From Callaeas wilsoni (Eukaryota > Chordata > Aves > Passeriformes > Callaeidae), in the NCBI GenBank assembly GCA_013398955.1, contig VWPU01008360.1, positions 1 to 64,000 of the forward strand: a stretch of DNA of 64,000 nt, given 5' to 3'. The position numbers and the translations under genes were made by a program. The notes under the pieces are model-generated. The model saw nothing but the letters and a program-made list of their open reading frames with translations, made no database searches and had not been told where the DNA came from. Below, piece after piece: positions 11,531-24,937 of the stretch (positions are counted from its first letter, which is position 1; each line of letters opens with the position of its first letter).

Positions 11531-13880
11531 ATCATCCAGGAAGGGCGTTTTCGTGAAGAGCCAGATGGGCAAAAACTGTCCTGGATCACTTGTTCTGGAA
11601 AGGCACGGCAGGAAAAACTGATTAGCAAACATTTCTGATACCTTTCCTTGCATTTGGAACAGGCAGGGATGTGGAAAAAACAAACTTAGTGCATGACTTT
11701 GAGGCACGGAAGGGGACCCTTCTGGCTTCCTGCATCACCAGCATAAATTAAAGAATATATGTATAAAAACAGATCATTTTGGGGGCTGTATTCTAGGTCA
11801 AAAACATGAGGACAAACAGCTTCTGAACCTGATCTGTGGTGTTCGGAAAGCTAGAAATTGTGCTTGATTGCAACAAAAAGGGATTACTATGTACAGTGGA
11901 GTGCATCTAATAGGATGGATTTTGTGGAGTTCTTTTTACACCAAAATACTTGTTTACTGTAAAACAGCAGTTTACTCTAAAATAGGCATCTGACTGTACT
12001 GATCACAGGAAATGTGGGCAGTAAATCTGGGTGAAAAAAGTTTTCAAATAATAAGTTTGTTCAAAGTTTTGCATGTGCAGGAGATGTTTGCAAACTCAAA
12101 TAAGACATCTTCTGACAGAAGGAAAATGAAAGTGGGCCATAGGCCAACAGCTTGCAGAGAATCACTCCCAGCAGCACATGGCAGGGCACCAGAAGCCAGA
12201 AATTTCCTCCTCCCTGGAGAATGTCCCTGGAAATCCCAGAAGAGTTTTGAACACACCATTCACATTGCTGACCCAGGCACCAGGAAAAGGAACCCTCTGC
12301 TCCTCCAACTTTGCCAAGTCAGCTGCAGGCAGGGGAAAAGACCCACAGCTGCCAAGGGGTTTGCTGTGACCTGGTAGGGCCCCCGAAAGCCTTTTTCTCT
12401 GCTGAAGCAGTGGTGTAGCTGTATTGGAAATGACAGGTTTCTCTGTGGTCCTAGGACTGCTAAAGGCACCTGTGTGTGAGAGACTCTGTGTTTGTCACAG
12501 CAGCGTTGGCCGTGTGGTGTTTGGGGTCACAAAGCACCTCCCCAGGAAGCTGACCCAGTGTTCATACACTGAAAACTATGTGAGCTGTATGACCTGCCAC
12601 TGGAGCAGCCACCATAGTGTCTTTTTGTAATAGGAAAGGTCTGACCAATGAAGTGAAAAATGTGTTGCTTGTTCACAAATAATATCCACTCTCTGGCATG
12701 GATGTTTTGGTCCAGAAATTTTGTATCTCAACAGTTAATGCCTGAAAGAAAACAATACCCCTTCAATGTGAGTCACTGGGAAATGAAACTGTGGGAGAAA
12801 CTGGTGTTTAGACAGTTTTGTTTGCTCTTCAGTGCGTATAATTAAGTTTGAATACTTCATATTCAGGCTACGTTGAAGTTATCTTAAAAGTAATTTACAG
12901 GTTGCAAGTCATTTCATCCCAGAGAAAAGGCTTAAATGTGCGTTCTGTTTTCTTTTCCTTGACTTCAGGGAGCAGACGTTCAAGCAGTTTATATGTAAAT
13001 GTGTATATTTTAGACATTTAAAGTAAAGGGAGGTGACACCTGCTTGCTCGTCAGAAAACAGAGACTTGGGGCTCACCGGCTTGCAGAGCCAGGACCTCAG
13101 GCTCTCCCAGGGTCACTGCCCCGGCAATCCCTGTACTGGCCTTTGAGTGGTCCTCCCTTTGTTCCCAGCATCTTGTCCACCTCTCCAAAAATAAAGCAGC
13201 CCAATAAAGTGCAGCTGATGTAAATCAACAGAACATCAGTGATTTCCATTGAAACCTGAGACCAGGATGTGGCTGTGGAATGCTTAAATTGCACTGACAG
13301 TCCCATTCCGAGCAGCATCCCTGTCTCCTGCCCCGCTGTGAGGGGGGTTCACAGGAGGCACGGTGACAGCACAGGGTGACAGCACCGGGACATCAGAACT
13401 TTGCTCATAGGCTGTTCTGCCATGGGAAAAGAAGCTGATGTTCATGCAGGGAATAAATCAAAGGCTTTAGCAGCAGCGAGGTCTCTCTGTGCCAGGCAGA
13501 TGAAAAATTCCTCCCTGCCTTGCTTCTTACGCTGCGTCTCAGTGGGGTGAAGTGACAGTGCAAAGATGTACGAGACAGAGAGCTGCTGCTCCGGTCCCCA
13601 GCCACCCCATCTCATCCAGGGCTTTTTTTGACAAAGTAGGTTACTAGAGCTGTGTATAATGAGGGCAGGCGTTGTGGTGCTGCTGCTCTCCCAGCGCTTA
13701 GTGGTGTGTCCCTCCTGAGGGGGATGTCGCCCGCACAGGCTGTGCCGTGGCACCGGAGCTGCCGGGGGCCACTCGCCGGGCAAGGACAGGCCCTGACTGC
13801 CCCTGCCCCTCCACACTGCTGAGCACGGGCCCGGCGCCTCATGCCAGGGAACCCACATGCTCACCTAGACCTGAAATCTG
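11531..13880. other. Unique noncoding sequence
   Basis: The overlapping short frames, such as 12012-12377 plus (121 codons) and 13442-13864 minus (140 codons), show no domain I know. A GC-rich patch lies at about 13700-13860, just before the CR1 fragment. I see no other mobile element. Confidence 0.5.
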
Positions 13881-14105
13881 AATCATAGAACCTTGGAAGG
13901 GTTTGGCTTGGGAGGGACTTTAAGGACCAACTCATCCCACCCCCTTCCACTCTTCCAGGTCACTTCAAGCCCCATCCAACCTGGCCTTGGACACTTCCAG
14001 GGATGGGGCAGCCACAGCTTCTCTGGGCAACCTGTGCCAGGGCCTCCCCACCCTCACAGGTGACAATTTCTACTTAATATCCAGCCTAATCCTGGCCTAC
14101 CCTAT
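13881..14105 (-). mobile_element. CR1 LINE, 5'-truncated 3' end
   Basis: Read on the minus strand this is the 3' untranslated end of a chicken-repeat-1 non-LTR retrotransposon. AATCATAGAA at 13881-13890 is the reverse complement of the terminal CR1 octamer-type tail. The segment includes hallmark CR1 words such as CCCCATCCAACCTGGCCTTG and GGGATGGGGCAGCCACAGC. Only about 225 bp remain, with no reverse transcriptase or endonuclease sequence. Severe 5' truncation is normal for CR1, which inserts without clear target duplications. It is an inactive fossil and supports an avian or reptilian origin for the window. Confidence 0.94.
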
Positions 14106-15968
14106 ATATGTTTGTGTGTCCTGATATGCATTGATAAATATGTACACATGCATTAGAAATGTACTTATCCCCATAACATCACTAGAGAGATGATACTTTC
14201 ACACTTTACTCTAAGTTCTTTTGCTTATCATTATATAGGAAATCCCCCAGGGGTCTATGAAGAATTTTACACATTCACGGCAAAATTGTCTCTCCAGGAA
14301 ATTGTTTCCTGTCTAAAAGATAAGACAAACAGATTTAGAAAGAAAACAGCGGTAATCTGAGTCCAGGCTTGCCCAAAGATTTGTTCTGACTTCCAGACTC
14401 CCATGTCAAGATGCTGTTCCTTGGATTTCACTGCTGGAAGCCTCACCACTGGCAGCACACGGCTGGAAAGCAGAGAGACAGCTCTGCACAGTTCCTGCCA
14501 TCCCCCCCAGGGCATTGCACAGCCCCCAGTGCAGGCTGCTGCTTCGGGGTACATATCTGAAGGCAAACCTGTCAGCAGAGCATCTTCCCTCTCCTTTTCA
14601 TCCTATTTTTAGTCCTTCATTTTAGCAGAATTTTTAACTCCTGTTTATTGCCTGTGCTTGCTTTGAGGAGAGAGTTGCATCCCGTCTCTGCAGGGATGGG
14701 CTACCTGCCAGGCTAGGCAACACCTGTGGGGGCTGCCTGGGGGAAAGCAGCTTTCAGCACCAGCCACGGCACTGCCCCTTGGATGTGGCACCCCTCAGCG
14801 TGGAGCATTCACAGAGCAAGGCTGGGCACTGCAGCAGTGAGGTGAAACGTGGAGGGTGGCAGCAGGGCACTCAGGGCACTCTGCTGTAGAGCTCAGGCTT
14901 GGGTTGCAAAGATTTGGAAGATGCTCTAAAGCTGTTTTCCAAAACTAATACTTAGAAAAGGATTACAAGCCCGTGTGTGCTTCTGGCAAGCAATGGTTTT
15001 GTAGTGGTTTCCAAGTCACAGCAAGCCATTTTTTTTTCCCTGAAATTTCCACTTTTAACCATGGAATTAGGGAAAAATGATTATTCTAGTCACTCTGAAA
15101 ATCCTCATCACTGCTGGGTTCCCTCTGCCTGCACTTCATACACACAGGTCTAGAGGGAAAACCTCCAGCTGTGCTGTTCACACAGACATGTTAAACCAGG
15201 ACCAGTTATTTTCCCCTTCAATACACTACACATACCTTAAAAAATGTCTTCTGACTCCTCAGGGTCAGCATTCTAGAGATTTAACTTTTCCTACTGCTAG
15301 GGGCACCCACGTTGCACAGTGACTCTGCAGAAGCAATCCTGGGGTTATCTGTCATCTCTGGACCTTGTGCAGCACACATTCAGCAGATGTTTGTATGCCC
15401 AAGTCAGCAATCTGAGATAAATAGCACGAGCATGAAGAAAGGGGACAGAATCTGATCCTGTGCAGAGCAGTCATCCTGAATTTGGAAGACGCAGGCAGCG
15501 TATTTGTTCAGAGACAGGTCTGAATATGTGATGACTTGCTGAACAGAGCTTTCCACAACTCTCTTGGAGGAACAGGATTAGTAGAGGGCTGATTAGTCTT
15601 GGCCAAAATGCATGTGAAACTTGCTTTTCTTTTATTTTCCACATTTCTGTATACTTTGTGCCCTCTACACACCAAATTTTTACTCAGTCTGTAGGTTTGT
15701 GAGCTACTTGAGTGGAGTTTAGAAAAATGTGAAGGGCTTAATTATATCCTCATTCGATTCGGTGGGAGTTTTGCCATTGATTTAAGTGGGAACAGAGCTG
15801 TGAAAAAGGATTTGCATGCATTGATTAAGTGTGCTGCAAGGGAAGGTCGAATGGGTGAACTTGGAGAAGAAGGAAAGTTCAATGTCCTAACAATTATGTC
15901 ATCCCCATCCCCTTGAGATTAGATTTCTCCTTTAAATAAATGTATCGTATAAGTAGGCCTTAGGGTTT
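14106..15968. other. Unique noncoding sequence
   Basis: Mixed AT-rich sequence with a mild GC rise at about 14650-14900. The 81-codon and 99-codon frames here have no recognisable product. I found no repeats. Confidence 0.55.
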
Positions 15969-16061
15969 GTTTTGGATCCACAAGTATTGATGAGGATTTT
16001 TGGCTTCAAGGGTGTATGATTAGTTTTGAATCCATAAATATTAATGAAAAATTTTTGGCCT
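15969..16061 (+). repeat. Diverged 54-55-bp tandem duplication
   Basis: GTTTTGGATCCACAAGTATT at 15969 corresponds to GTTTTGAATCCATAAATATT at 16023. TTTTTGGCTT near 15997 corresponds to TTTTTGGCCT near 16052. The offset changes from 54 to 55 bp through one insertion. The two units are clearly related but old. Confidence 0.7.
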
Positions 16062-18299
16062 AATTGTGGGAATTCTTTGGCTTTGCATTTCAGTGGTGGT
16101 TTCCTTTTCATCTGGAAACATAATCCCTGACCTTGTTTTACAATAGCAACATTTCAAAAACATATCTGTCAATATCCACGTGGCTGAAGGTAAAGGTCTG
16201 GAGTAAGTCACTTAGGGCTGTGTGATTTCCTGCAGTAAAGATGCAGTGAAAGACAGAGCAGGTTAGAGGCATTAGAGACAGACACAGAACAAGAAACCAA
16301 AGCTGCCAAGCTCACAGAGCTTAGTGTGGCACGAGTGCCATGGGGTTTGCCAACAATCCTGGCACAGCATTCCCCAGCTCACTCTGCCATCCCAGGAACT
16401 GTGGAATATCTGGTCGTTTTGTTCTCCCCGTCGCTTCTGCCGTGGATGTCCTGTGACCACTGAGAGGCAGCCCCAGAGTGTCTCCCACTGAGGAACCAGG
16501 GGATTGGGATGATGTGTGATGTTTTAAGATTCCCTTAAAATCTGCTCAGAGGCACTTGGGCAAGTCTCAGTGGCTGATGTGTGGACTTCAGGAGGGAATA
16601 GGGTGATGGATCAAAGCTGTGTCGGCTGCTTGCATGCAAGTGGGTGCCACCCACACTGAGTATGTGCCAGGAGCCATCAGGGAGCATTCCCTGCCCCTGA
16701 GTCGTGGTTCTTCATTTTGAAACAGTTGGCTAGGAGATGACTGGGACTGCAACCAGTGAAACTCGACTTCTCCAAGTCCTTTTACCACAATTAGCTCAAA
16801 AAAAACCAAGGTGAGAGAGCACCAGTGGCTAGAGAGGAAGGGATGAGCACGATGGCACCAGAGAGCAGCAGTGACCTGAGTCCTGCAGCAGAGGAGCCCT
16901 CTTCCTTCAGCAGCACCCCTGAGCCAGGCAGCAGAGTCCCACTGCTCTTAAACAGGGAGGCTCCGCAGGCAGGGCTTGCATAGATAGACTGATTTAAATA
17001 TATTCACGACCTACTTAATTGTGGATGCATATTCTGGGAATCCTGAAACACTGCCAGCTCTTTGTCAAGCTTTTGGGAAACACGCGCACTGCTGGAGATA
17101 GCCTGCTGTGCTCCCTGACTTCGTTTTCCAACCTATCAGGCATACAGTGTTCATTCTTCACTGATCTCTCTTGGCAAGTCCAGTTTTGTTTGGTCTGGCT
17201 TTCGTCCTAGCGTTGTCAGTAGTCCTCTCTACATGGTCTAACAGCTGTATCTACATTCCCAAAAATCTCAATTTCCTGCTTTTGCTAAATTCCATATAAT
17301 ATATTGATACTTTCATTAATAAAGCACAAGGAACATCCAGGGTTTTAATTAACTGAGTTCAGCTGTCTCTGGACCTGAGAAATGTGCTGCCATGAACTAT
17401 GCTATAAATGAAATTAAATTGATAAAGCTGATTACAAATCCAGACAGTCAGAATGAATAACAGCTTTTCCAACTTGAAAAAAACATTGTTTTTCTTTTCA
17501 TCAACTTTCATTATATTTGACTATAAATATAAATTCAAAAGTGCATCCATACCTACTTGAATAGGGCCAAATCCTTATTTACCATTCCTGGGTACATCCC
17601 AGTTTGTAGCTTAGAGAACCTGGGCACTTCCTTCTAATCCTTGATGAGAATAACCTTCATTTGTCTCCTGCTCCCACTGTGGCCTCAAATGTGCTAATGC
17701 AGCTGCCAGGTTTGGACAGGAGAGGATTTCACTGGAGTCAAGTAGCTTTCACAAAATTTTCTGGGAATAGGATTAGGCCATCAAGTGGAGATAACTTGAG
17801 GCACATGTTAATCTCTTAGAAGGGTTACTCTTGCTTTAATTGGCAGCTGGGTCTTCACTTCTGGACTGCTGAGGGTGCAGTGACAAGGATAAATAGCACC
17901 ACAGGACCTGGCTACAATTTCTGACTGGCTGGACTTCATATGAGCTCAAAATCCTGTCCACGTTTATGGAAAAAAGCAGCTGAAAATAGAGAATTACCAT
18001 TGTCGTTGTATGGACAAACGAATGGCCCTGTGGGGACAGGCTTCTGACAGCTTTATTTATAATCCTTGTCCAAACAGACCCTGAGTCCTCTCCACAGGTG
18101 GGTGTGAGGTAACAAAAGACACGAGTTATGCTGGGTCTCTCGTGGCAAATCAAACCCAATAAGAAACACGTTAGAACGTGAACCTACAATTTTCATACTC
18201 TGTTTAAACCCTGATGATGTTCTCTTCCGGGATTTTCTGGGTGACTTGTAATGTTTAAGGCAGTAATCTGCAGCAGCAGAAGTTGCACATGAGCCACTG
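16062..18299. other. Unique noncoding sequence
   Basis: No open frame above 107 codons and no recognisable domain. Sequence is AT-rich, with a GC-richer stretch at about 16550-16960. No mobile element is seen. Confidence 0.55.
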
Positions 18300-18520
18300 T
18301 ACTTTTAAACTGATTCATCACACTGCCTGCAGCTCCGTGGCAATCGCTCACTGCAGGTAATTAAGATGTCCTGGACGGAGCCGGAGAAGGACGCATGGCA
18401 AATGGAAGGAAGAGAAAAATTAGAGCATGAGGTTCAGTGATCATAGCTGATGCTAAAATATCTTTTTTTAATGGAACAATTTATTTTCTAGTTTATAGCT
18501 GTAGCTGAATTAATCAGCTG
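18300..18520. promoter_or_regulatory. Candidate conserved noncoding element
   Basis: Repeat-free sequence with closed reading frames. It contains CAGGTAATTAAGATG (about 18354-18368), TGATCATAGCTGATGC and GAATTAATCAGCTG (about 18507-18520). This mix of homeodomain-like and E-box-like words is typical of developmental enhancers. It is inferred from motif texture alone. Confidence 0.22.
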
Positions 18521-20159
18521 CTTGTGGCTGCCTGTGCATACAGATGCCCTGGGACAGCAGACACAGCCTGTGCAGGCAGGGTGACCACACCGACTCTGCC
18601 ACTGATAATCCAGCACTGGCTCTCTTTAAGGTCTCTGTTCCATTTTATTTGCATTTTCTGCCTTATCACTTCTCTTTCCATCTCTGGTGATCTTTTTATT
18701 TTTATCACTCAGCCTTCCTACTAAAATTGGCAACTTTTCTGCTACAATAACCTGGCAGAGTTCAGAGTCAGGAACTTGCCACTCAACGTGAAAAGAGATG
18801 CAGGAAAGTGTTTTACCAGCAAAGTCTCCACCCGTGTTAATGCTGCAGCAGGCAGTTGCTCTTTAGCAACTAAACACCCATCTCAGAATGAATGAATGGG
18901 CTTTTCTGAGGTTAGGCCCTCTCTGTTCTTCAGAGCAGAGCTGGAAGGTGAAATAGCTGAGTGGTTTAGTAGTAACACACAGGAAGACAAAATAGGAGTT
19001 TCTCATTTTGCATCCCAGTTCCTTGATGACAATATGTGTAAAAGCATCTGTGAAACAGGCTGTGAATCAAATAAATATTCAGCTGGAGAAACAAATTAGG
19101 AACAGACAGTTCCAGACTTAACCAGGCATGCAAAGCCCTCTGTTGATGTAGAAATTAGAGATTTCCATAGTCAGCTGAGCATTTCCCAAAGAGTATCTAA
19201 ATGTTTCCCAAGGTTAATTTGAGAGTAGAAATGATCTATAAATCATTATGATGTGGTGACTACATAAATCAGACAAAAATGGTGGGATTTTAAAACTACT
19301 ACTTAAGATAGGGATAGCTGCATGCTAGATAAAATTGTAAAAAGGCTTGTTTATAAAGGCATTTGTACTCTGAAGGAAAACTAGAAGGGAAAGTTACTCC
19401 ATTTGGGGGTTTATTGTTTGGGGAGAGGGGCTTAAGTGTTTCAGGGTCCTTTTTAATGAGATTGTTGAATCAATTTGTATGTGTATCCTAGCACCAGCCT
19501 TGCCAAAAGCCTGAGCTGAACACCAGGAGCCAGTGAAGCGATTTTACAGAATTCATTGGGCTTTTGGTCAAACCCAGGACACGGGTTCATTCATGTTTTC
19601 ATGGCTTTAATTCGAGTCACTCTTGTAGCTGATAATACAGAGATTACAAAATGAACTTGTGAAAGAAGCATCAGTCCTGGCCTTCCCCATATGGCTGGCT
19701 CCAGGTGAAATGGCTGGATTTTGTCATGGAAAAGTTACCTTTCTTTTGTGTCATCTCTGTTTCTTTCAAATACTTTTGAAGGACTTTCCTGCTCCAGAAT
19801 ATGCTGTCTCTAGTCTAGAAGACCTTTATTTTAAGTACAATAGTCAGATTGATGGTTCTTTTACCTGAAATACCCAGGTTTTTCAATGGCTGTTTCAATT
19901 AGCACTCCAGAAGCATTTCCTCAGGTGGGGTGGGGATATGTAGGGTGTGCATGGCAGTGATTGCCATTCATGCAGGAAAATAAGTCCAGATTTGCTTGAT
20001 CTGAGGCCCAGCTGGCAGAGCCCAGGTAGGGCTGGCAGCCTGGGAGTTGCAGTCCTACACGGATTTTGCACTCTCTGCTGTGTTCCCTGCAGCACCTGAG
20101 CTTGTACCTAAGCTAGTTCATTTGTAACTGCAGGTTTTTTTCACTTCTTAGTAATTTCT
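18521..20159. other. Unique noncoding sequence
   Basis: Short frames only (about 60-70 codons), none recognisable. AT-rich and free of obvious repeats. Confidence 0.55.
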
Positions 20160-20610
20160 TTACAAAATTCCCTACAGAGTTATCTGGACACAAATTCCCA
20201 TTTACACAGGAGAAGCCCTTGGCTGCTTTGAGCTTATCACAGTGCTCCTGTTCTTTGTATTTATACACAAATTACTGCCCGTCCATTCAGTTCTCCCACG
20301 CCACAGTAACGGCATGGTGGTGATTTATGTTTTAACTGTAACAGCAATTCACCAATTGACTAGAGTGTTTCTTGTCATGAATATTTTAATGAGAGCTATA
20401 GACTTTATATCTGGTGAAGGAATATAATTTGCAGACGTCTGGTCTTGCCAGATGACATAGCGGAGCAGAGGCACAAACTGTTCAAATGAACAAATGTCTA
20501 ATAGCCTGATCAGAAAATTACGCTGTAGCTGCTTCGTTTCGTGTTTCTTTGCTGCCAGACATTTGCTAAGCTGATGACCTGATTGACAGGTAACACTTCA
20601 CTGCATTTGT
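20160..20610. promoter_or_regulatory. Candidate conserved noncoding element
   Basis: About 450 bp of repeat-free sequence, AT-rich in its first half. It carries words such as TATTTATACACAAATTAC, ATTCACCAATTGAC and ATATAATTTGC, then GATGACCTGATTGACAGG, which contains a TGACAG MEIS/TGIF-type site. No frame is open throughout. I judge this and 52260-52770 the most enhancer-like stretches of the window. Conservation is not demonstrated. Confidence 0.28.
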
Positions 20611-23600
20611 AGGTTCCTTTGAACAAAGATCAGGGAAATAAAATAATGAAGAGAAATATATTTACTACTAGCAGAAAATCCGAAGTAACAGTTTGCATGT
20701 TCTTCAAGAGCTGTGTTTCCCAGGGAAAAGGGCAAAGGTAGTGGGGATGAAATGATCTGAATATCCTTTGTAACTTCTCCTATTTGAGCTGTCAAAATGG
20801 AGGAAATCACTCAGAACTAACCCCTGGCTTGAGTTATGTGATAAAAATCTTCAGCGTATGTGGGCAGAGAAGTAGCAGAGGTCAGCTAGATACCCTCCCT
20901 GGGAGAGGGAGGAAACAAGGAAGCATCCTGAGGGACAAGGTTGTCTTCAAAGGGTGATGTTTCTAGAGGGGGATGACACAAACCTGATCTGAACTAGCTT
21001 GGCAGACATAAGCTGGACCACAATTTTTTTTGCCTGTCCATATAAACAAGGTCCATGAGGACTTCCCAGAGTGGTTGTGGGATATTAGGAACTGATGTTT
21101 GTAAAGAACTTGGGAAGATTTTCTCCTGTTTGTTTGTGTTCTGGTCACCAGAGTCTCCTGCAAGAACCTGAGAACACAAATAGCCTCTAACCAGAAAGAC
21201 TTTTCTTTCCTCCTGGTTCCTGCTAAAGGAATTCCTTCTCCTTCGTGGTTACAGTGGAGGAAAAAGGACGACATTAAAAGTGAGTGGGAAGATGGATAGC
21301 TATCATTGTACAGTGTTACCTTCTGAGTCACACAGCCCTCTTAGGAAAAGAGAGCCTGGGAGAGGAGAATCATTTCTTTAGTTTTAACTGAATGGCTGAG
21401 ATTGACGGCAAGAGAAAAGATAGTTCCTGTCAGCAAGCAGAATATCTGCCCACTGCAGGGGATGAAAAGAGAGCAGCAATCCTGTACAGACAGCCAGGTA
21501 ATTGTCACACAATTCTAACGGTAGGTCAGGTTTGGGTGTTGCAGACTCAAACTGGTGATCAAGGCTCCAGGTGTCATTATCAGCCCTCTGAATCTCAGCA
21601 CAGCTCATTGATGCCCATCTTCTCTGCAGTGGCCGACAGCTCACTTCGGAACATTTGCTGTTAGCCGTGCCAACAGGAAATATTTACAGGGATCACAAAG
21701 GGGTTGGATTTTAAAATATTGAAGTAGGATGAAAAAAAAAAGTAAAAGGAAATGAAAAAGGACTGATTTGCACATGAATGTATTTTTTATCAGTTTTCAG
21801 GCTTATTGGATGACGGCATAAAAGATTAAATATATCCTTACCCACTGAGTGAGAAATGTATGTTATTAATGCAGATAAACTTAATGGAAGCTAGATGTCA
21901 GGCGTTTAAAATATATTTCTACAGAGGTTTTTTCACTCTTGTTGAGAAGCCAAAATTCATTGTGCTTGTACTTGATGTTCCTAAAGCTGGAGAGGAAGGG
22001 AAAAGTGTCCCAACAACCTCCTGCTCACTAGAAAGAGGAGGAGCACCACAGCTATGTCTTGGATGGAGGTTGTCTGGGTGCCTGAGCTTAATTTCTTGCT
22101 GTCTCAGAGTCTTGTATGATCTGTCTCCATGTCTGAGTGGGAATGTAAGGTGCTCCAGTGACAGACAGGTGGGAGCTAGAAAAAGATTAAGTATGACTAG
22201 ATATTCAGGTTTTAAACTTTATTGTAAAAAAGGCAACGGTTTAATGTTAGGTATAAAAAGAAAAGCAGATAAAGCAGGGCTTAATTTTTTCCTTACCCAA
22301 TCCTCTTGATCAGACCTGCTGGATTTCAGGGAAATACCTTCAAATTTTTGAGCCAAAATATCTTCAAATTTTTTAAGCCAGCCAGTGTTTTAGCCAAGAG
22401 ATAGACAGGACAGACAGTAACCATCTGGTTACCACTGTGTTGATAGAAATCATCAAATCATTGAGCTGGATTCCCCTCCCTTAGAGTATCTGTGAAAGTC
22501 ACTGTTGACTGCCTTTCTCCTTTGTGTGGTGCATTCAGGTTAGGATCAGGCTCCCAGGAGTTTGTTTAAATTAAGAAGAACATGAATAGGCATATTTAGG
22601 TTTGGGACCTGACAGACAGACTTTCATTAAACAAGTATTTATGCTGAATGGGTGGGCTTCCCTGTGCAGTGATACATAAAAACGTTTAACTGTATTAACC
22701 CAAAGGAAAATTTCCACCCTCCTCCACAGGTGTGCTGGGGCTCTCTGTCCTGCCTTCATTACCTGGTTGCTTGAGCTGCTGGGATTTTTGTCCAGACCTC
22801 CATCAGATGTTAAACACAAGGCTTCATTTTAGCCATATTGAGAGAACTGCAGCATGCCAGCTCCCATACGGGCAGGGCTGAGAACAGCTTTCTGCTTCAT
22901 GGCTGACACCATTAAGTGCTGAAAACTCTCCCACGTTTGTTTATTCACAGCATCATGAGATACTGTATCCTGTGAATAAGCCTGTTTGGGCTGCAGCCCC
23001 CATCTCAGAAACAGGACTTGCAAAAGAAAGCTGGAGGAAGTGGAAATAAGTTAAACACACAAGGTCTTCCAGGATGGTTTGGGCCAGCAGGTTCCCATCT
23101 CCCAGCTTTGGGGCTGCAACACTGAGCAGTGCTAGGGGAGAGGGTAAGACCTTGCTAGAGGTGCTCCAGAGTGCTGGGAACTTTGACAGCTCTCCCCGTG
23201 GTGTTTGACAGAGCTGGGTGGTGTCTCCTGGGCTCGTGTGCGCCCGTGCTGGGGGCTGTGCTGCTCCCTGGGCCAGGCATCACTGGGAGAGGAAGAAAAA
23301 TTGCACTGTGAGATCCTGGAGTTACAGTCGCCAACATTTAGAGGTTAATTTTGAACTTACTCAATTCTTTATTTCCTAGTTTTCCAGGCGCTTAATTTTT
23401 GTTACAATTAGTATTGTGGGAGGATCTGAGGCAGCGCTGGGCTGAGCACATCAGGGCCAAAGCACAACGAGTCTGTGCCCGTGCTCTGACCCTCCAAACA
23501 CCAGCTCTCTGGCCATTCAAGGAACAGCAGGTTCTGGAAGAAACACTACAGAAAACGCCAGCACTGAAACCCTACAGAAATTTCAAGCAGTAACAAAAAG

Positions 23601-24806
23601 AGAGGAGATCCAAATGGGTCACGATCCCATAGGTATCTTGGGCAAACAGGCACTGCTCTCACAGGTTTGTGTCATAACCTCTGAGTTTATTTCATTTGCT
23701 CAGCTCAGAATTGAAACTGCACCAGAACTTCCACACATAAGCCCATGTGAGATCAGGGCTCATGTCACTGATATTAGTCAGTAATAGGAAACTGAACAAT
23801 GGAGCATGGATTAAAAAACAACCATGAAAACCACTGCATTTCAGAACTCTTTAAGTGCTTGCGACTGCTACTTTTCTTTTTGCATGAAAAATGTTTCTCT
23901 GAATTGTGACAGTTGAAGCAATCAACAGCTCCAGCACTAAAAATCAGGCATCTAAACCAGAAAATTGGGTGCAATTTGTAATCTGCACAATGTGCAGATT
24001 CTGCCAGAATACATTTTCCTGAGAACATTTATTTGGGTCACATCCCCCAACCTGGGATTCCTCAGGAAGACTCAGCAGGTTTTATCCAGCATAAAAATAC
24101 CATTTCTGCATTTAGGCAGAGAGGTGCTGCAGAGAGGCATCAGCAAGGCTCTGTCAATCTTCACTTACAATGAAGTGTTGAAAGACAAAAGATAGACTGT
24201 GGAGTGTTTCAGGAGAGAGACACTGAGACATCTGCACCCTCACAACACTGACAGAGCCCTCTGCAAGTCAAAAAGGGGTTGTTCATTCTGGGAAAAAAAG
24301 GCTTTTAGCCGGTAACAGTGTTTCTAATCAGTTTTCTGTCCCCTCTGTCACGTTGTATTGACTCCTTGCCAGCAGCTGAAGCACCTGTGCTCTGCCTGTA
24401 GCACCCACCTGCACACTGCACCTCTGCCAGCCTGTGACAAACTGCTTCCAGGACAGCTTTAAAGTGGCCACTTGCAGTAGGAGCTGTACAGCAGAGCTGA
24501 AAAGAATGAGAATCAGAAACCCTTATTTCGCCATTAGAACCCTGGCAAGTCTTTTTATTGCCTGTGGTGCAGAAGGCAAAGAACAGAGGTTAGAGTCATC
24601 TCTCAAGAAATGAGGGCAGGATATTTGAGGAAAGAATTAAACCATATTTTCCAATGCATAGCAGCAGATTGCTGGGTGGATTTCCCTTCTGTGCTGTGCT
24701 GCTCAGGGAGAGTGAGGTACAGCAACGTGACCCAGCTCTGCTGGGGTGAGAGTGCACCTGAGAAGCAACCCAAATACATTGTGATGATTAAGTCAGTGTT
24801 TAATCA
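20611..24806. other. Unique noncoding sequence
   Basis: The longest frames are 21860-22309 plus (149 codons) and 20963-21331 minus (122 codons). Neither resembles a known protein, and both overlap other open frames. Occasional A-rich runs occur near 21730. I find no transposon. Confidence 0.5.
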
Positions 24807-24937
24807 TAAACCCCACAACAACCAAAAACCAAAGCAAAAAATTCCAAACAAATACCCCAAACAAACAAAAAACCCCAACAATAAAACAACCAAACCACCC
24901 CTCAAAACAAAACCAAAAAACTCAACAAAACCCCACA
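24807..24937 (+). repeat. C/A-only low-complexity tract, ~130 bp
   Basis: Almost every base is A or C, arranged as irregular CAAA, CCAAA and ACCCC words, with one G and only a few T. It is not a clean microsatellite. A complementary G/T-rich tract occurs at 32440-32533. The 121-codon frame through it (24610-24975), rich in Asn, Lys, Pro and Thr, is an artefact of this composition. Confidence 0.9.
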
